NCBI GenBank assembly: GCA_020697475.1
Contig: JAJFMO010000257.1
Coordinates: 1-9,104 of the forward strand
DNA length: 9,104 nt
Reading direction: 5' to 3'
Origin: Paenibacillaceae bacterium
Lineage (GTDB): Bacteria; Bacillota; Bacilli; Paenibacillales; NBRC-103111
A program made the translations under genes and the position numbers. Shown here one piece after another: positions 7,026 to 9,104 of the stretch; the first letter of the stretch is position 1; each line of letters opens with the position of its first letter. The notes under the pieces were generated by a model. That model ran no database searches. It saw only the letters and a list, made by a program, of their open reading frames with translations, and was not told the DNA's origin.

Positions 7026-7059
7026 CCGGCAAACAGCGTAATATGCCGGAGACATTTTT
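7026..7059 (+). terminator. Possible weak terminator between repeat cluster and zapA
   Basis: CCGGCA (7026-7031) and TGCCGG (7044-7049) form a 6-bp GC-rich stem with a 12-nt loop; TTTTT follows at 7055-7059 after five bases. The gap before the T-run and the large loop make it weak. If real, it would end read-through from pheT before the zapA promoter region. Confidence 0.25.
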
Positions 7060-7088
7060 GACGCAAAAAATTGATCGTTCGACATATT
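7058..7088 (+). promoter_or_regulatory. Possible zapA promoter
   Basis: TTGACG (7058-7063, five of six matching the -35 consensus) is followed 19 bp later by CATATT (7083-7088, four of six). The spacing is long and the -10 imperfect. A promoter here is expected because 437 bp and a possible terminator separate zapA from pheT. Confidence 0.35.
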
Positions 7089-7156
7089 CCCGGCAGGAAA
7101 AAGCGCGGGCGGAAGAGAATATGGAAGGAAGCAACTCTTCGGGAGGGTGAGAGCAA

Positions 7157-8233
7157 ATGACTTCTGGTCAAAAAACAAGTATTGCCGTCGACATCTACGG
7201 CACACAGTATAAGCTGATGGGTGCCGCCGGCACATCCCCCACCTACATCAAGATGGTCGCCGCTCACGTCAACGAGCAGATGCAGCAGATCGCCGGTGGC
7301 AATCCGCGTCTGGATGTGCCGCGCATCGCTGTATTGGCCGCGGTGAATATGGCGGATCAATTTTTTCGTTTGCAGAAGGAGCTCGAGGAGCTGCAGCAGA
7401 AAGTCAAAGGCGACGAGTCCGTTCGCGAGCAATTGGCGGATAAAGAGAACGAGCTGAGGCAAGCGCTGGAGCAATCGGCAGCGAGAGCCGGCGAGTTGAA
7501 GCAGAAGCAGGAGCAGCTGACCGCGAAGGAAGTCGAGTTGACAAGCGCGCAGGAGCAGTTGGCTTTGAAAGATAACGAATTGAAGCAGGCTCACGACCGG
7601 ATCGCGGCGAAGGACAATGAATTGCAACGCACTCAAGAACTTGCCCAGACCCGCGACGGCGGGTTAAAGCAAGCCCAGGAGCAATTGGCGGCGAAGGATG
7701 CCGAGCTGAAGCGAGGGCAGCAACAGCTGTCGTCGAAAGACGCCGAGCTCAAGCGGGTGCAAGATCAGTTGCGTTCCAAAGACGGCGAAGCGAAACGGGC
7801 GCAAGAGCAATTGCAGGCTCGAGACAGCGAATTGAAGCGGGTGCAAGATCAGCTGCGCTCCAAGGACGGCGAATTGAGACGCGTACAGCAGCAATTGACG
7901 GTGAAGGAAGCCGATTGGCAGCAGGCGCAAGATCAGTTGGCGAAGAAGGATATGGACTTGGCGAAGCAGCGGGAACAATCGGACACGCTTGCAGCGGATC
8001 GTTCCCAAGAAATTCGTCTGCTTCAAGAAGAACTCGGTGCGCTCAAGCGGGAGCTGCAATCCGCGCAAACCGCCGCATCCTTATCCGCCTCTACCGCGGA
8101 TCGCCCGGCGGGCAATTTCAAGCTGGAAGCTGAATACGAAAAATTGAAAGTGGAATACGCCAAGCTGCAGACCGAGTTCAACGAATGGATCCATCTTGTG
8201 GGGGAGGTTCCGCCTGTCGATGGCGAATCATAA
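7157..8233 (+). CDS. zapA: ZapA-family cell division protein with a long repeat coiled-coil extension, 358 aa
   Basis: ZapA binds and cross-links FtsZ filaments at mid-cell. Residues 1-85 match Bacillus ZapA well from memory: VDIYGTQYKLMG (11-22), YIKMVAAHVNEQM (30-42), NPRLDVPRIAVLAAVNMAD (49-67), then the start of the helical tail. B. subtilis ZapA stops at about 85 residues. Here residues 90-271 continue as thirteen uninterrupted 14-residue repeats (type QEQLAAKDAELKRA) with Leu or equivalent at positions 4 and 11 and Ala/Val at 14, i.e. a continuous coiled coil that would be about 27 nm if fully helical. Residues 272-305 are decayed repeats, 306-319 a Ser/Ala/Pro-containing break, and 320-345 a second short helix (FKLEAEYEKLKVEYAKLQTE) ending in FNEWIHLVGE. 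The start has GGGAGGGTGA at 7141-7150. cvpA follows 3 bp after the stop. FtsZ binding is inferred from the N-terminal domain only. Confidence 0.88.
   Translation: MTSGQKTSIAVDIYGTQYKLMGAAGTSPTYIKMVAAHVNEQMQQIAGGNPRLDVPRIAVLAAVNMADQFFRLQKELEELQQKVKGDESVREQLADKENELRQALEQSAARAGELKQKQEQLTAKEVELTSAQEQLALKDNELKQAHDRIAAKDNELQRTQELAQTRDGGLKQAQEQLAAKDAELKRGQQQLSSKDAELKRVQDQLRSKDGEAKRAQEQLQARDSELKRVQDQLRSKDGELRRVQQQLTVKEADWQQAQDQLAKKDMDLAKQREQSDTLAADRSQEIRLLQEELGALKRELQSAQTAASLSASTADRPAGNFKLEAEYEKLKVEYAKLQTEFNEWIHLVGEVPPVDGES
7424..7969 (+). repeat. Thirteen in-frame 42-bp tandem repeats inside zapA
   Basis: 546 bp equal exactly 13 x 42 bp, encoding residues 90-271. Units share a QxQLxxKDxELKRx pattern; the second unit (LEQSAARAGELKQK) and the sixth (QELAQTRDGGLKQA) are the most diverged internal ones. 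Two stretches 84 bp apart (7751-7789 and 7835-7873) match at 36 of 39 bases, indicating a recent two-unit duplication. No length change of an incomplete unit is seen. Confidence 0.9.
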
Positions 8234-8236
8234 GCG

Positions 8237-8842
8237 ATGAATACGTTGGATTGGTGTGTCGTTGCCGTTGTTGCAGGAGGTATTTTTCTCGGATATCGAA
8301 GAGGGCTGGTCGGCCAACTGGTGTCCATCGCCGGATTGTTGGCCGGCTATATTATTGCCTATATGTACTATGACGATGTGGCTGCCGTGATCGCTCCGTG
8401 GATTCCGTGGCCTACGTCGGCAAGCGATTCGTCGAATTCGATGTTCGGCATGGCGTTTACCGGACTGAATTTGGCCAAATACCTCAATAATACGATTTCA
8501 TTTATTTTGCTGTTTTTCGTCGTCAAAATCGCCTGTACCGTTGTCGGCTCCATCATCGGCATGGTGTTCAAAGCGCCAGGCCTTAACTTTATTAATCGTT
8601 GGAGCGGGGCTTTGCTGGGATTGGGCGAGGCTGTCCTGCTGGTCGGTCTTGCGCTTTTCTTGATCGGCGTGTTTCCGTCCCAGCCTTTGCAGAAACAGAT
8701 CGAGACGTCCAAGACCGTGCAACTGTTGAATGAATACATCCCGTTGCTGGACGGATCGACGGATGGGCGTTTTCCTTTGCCGAAGAAGAGCAATCAGATT
8801 CAGGCTCGCTTATCCCGCGATTCTCACCATAGCATTGGATAA
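8237..8842 (+). CDS. cvpA: CvpA-family integral membrane protein, 201 aa
   Basis: The family was named for colicin V production in E. coli; the Bacillus homologue next to zapA (yshB) has no settled function. Four hydrophobic segments are visible: about 5-22, 28-45 (LVSIAGLLAGYIIAYMYY), 86-110 (NTISFILLFFVVKIACTVVGSI) and 124-146 (GALLGLGEAVLLVGLALFLIG). Family marks are GYRRGLVGQLVSI near residue 19 and NRWSGALLGLGEA near 120. The ATG lies 3 bp after the zapA stop with no clear ribosome binding site, so translational coupling to zapA is likely. The tail after IPLLDG (about residue 173) is hydrophilic and basic (PLPKKSNQIQARLSRDSHH) and about 25 residues long. I expected a shorter ending with an LW-type motif, so the 3' end may have been altered. 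Confidence 0.85.
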   Translation: MNTLDWCVVAVVAGGIFLGYRRGLVGQLVSIAGLLAGYIIAYMYYDDVAAVIAPWIPWPTSASDSSNSMFGMAFTGLNLAKYLNNTISFILLFFVVKIACTVVGSIIGMVFKAPGLNFINRWSGALLGLGEAVLLVGLALFLIGVFPSQPLQKQIETSKTVQLLNEYIPLLDGSTDGRFPLPKKSNQIQARLSRDSHHSIG

Positions 8843-8885
8843 AGGGAAGCAATCATCCATTTTTATAGAAGGAGTGGATATCAGT

Positions 8886-9104
8886 ATGGGGCAAAAACCG
8901 AATATATTAATTTTCTATGTGGATCAACAAAGAGGGGACAGCGTTGCCCCCTATAACCGGGCAATCACTCCCCATGCGGCAAAGCTGGCTAAAGAAGGGA
9001 TTACGTTCTCACAATCCTATTGTCCATCTCCGCATTGCAGCCCTTCGAGAACCACATTCTGGACAGGTTTATATCCGTCGCAGCACGGAGTGTGGAACAA
9101 TGTA
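8886..9104 (+). CDS. Type I sulfatase, N-terminal part (3' truncated by window end)
   Basis: Hydrolyses a sulfate ester, most likely on a carbohydrate; the substrate cannot be told from 73 residues. The start PNILIFYVDQQRGD (5-18) is the sulfatase N-terminal strand carrying the metal-ligand Asp13; the next ligand position is Gln, as in the common DQQR variants. The catalytic signature CSPSRTTFWTG begins at Cys51, the residue converted to formylglycine in Cys-type sulfatases (CxPSR), so a formylglycine-generating enzyme is needed elsewhere. YPSQHGVWNN (63-72) is the usual sequel. There is no signal peptide, so this portion suggests a cytoplasmic enzyme. AGAAGGAG (8867-8874) lies 11 nt before the ATG. 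It sits 43 bp after cvpA on the same strand, and its base composition looks more AT-rich than pheT. Confidence 0.93.
   Translation, partial: MGQKPNILIFYVDQQRGDSVAPYNRAITPHAAKLAKEGITFSQSYCPSPHCSPSRTTFWTGLYPSQHGVWNNV

Noticed and set aside
7664..8068. Minus-strand Leu-rich repetitive frame that could suggest a leucine-rich-repeat protein
   Set aside because: It is only the reverse reading of the zapA 42-bp repeats; its periodicity comes from the real gene.

Overview
The window looks like chromosomal DNA from a spore-former of the Paenibacillaceae (Paenibacillus/Cohnella type). The evidence is Firmicutes-style AGGAGG ribosome binding sites, a pheS-pheT pair preceded by a tRNA-sensing T-box stem I, a ZapA and a CvpA-family gene in the order known from Bacillus and Paenibacillus, and a firmicute single-polypeptide ABC exporter. 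Genus and family are inferred by eye; no search was run.

Layout. Positions 1-483 (+) hold the 3' end of a secreted-type carbohydrate enzyme: a C-terminal CBM66-like beta-sandwich, probably from a GH32 fructan hydrolase. A small one-helix membrane protein gene (463-789, -) converges on it and overlaps it by 21 bp. A strong intrinsic terminator (896-954, -) closes a complete ABC exporter gene (990-2903, -). The 336-bp divergent region 2904-3239 holds a promoter for the exporter and, on the + strand, a near-consensus promoter plus a T-box stem I with a UUC (Phe) specifier. Next come pheS (3240-4253) and pheT (4269-6719), the two subunits of phenylalanyl-tRNA synthetase. A 437-bp gene-free stretch (6720-7156) carries four copies of a short repeat, two per orientation, forming a roughly 185-bp imperfect palindrome. 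Then come a zapA homologue enlarged by thirteen 14-residue coiled-coil repeats (7157-8233), a cvpA-family membrane protein gene (8237-8842), and the start of a type I sulfatase gene (8886 to the end).

How it fits together. pheST form one unit whose leader should sense uncharged tRNA-Phe. However, the conserved T-box/antiterminator half is missing or badly degraded, and pheS starts at a TTG with a shortened N-terminus. zapA and cvpA are nearly contiguous (3-bp gap) and probably co-transcribed. Where Bacillus has polX and mutS2 after cvpA, this window has a sulfatase, so the housekeeping block seems to border accessory carbohydrate or sulfate-ester genes on both sides.

Most worth a second look: the T-box lacking its business end, the giant repeat-bearing ZapA whose duplicated unit differs only at synonymous sites, the palindromic repeat cluster, and the synteny break after an unusual CvpA tail. 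No phage, CRISPR, transposase or tRNA gene is visible.
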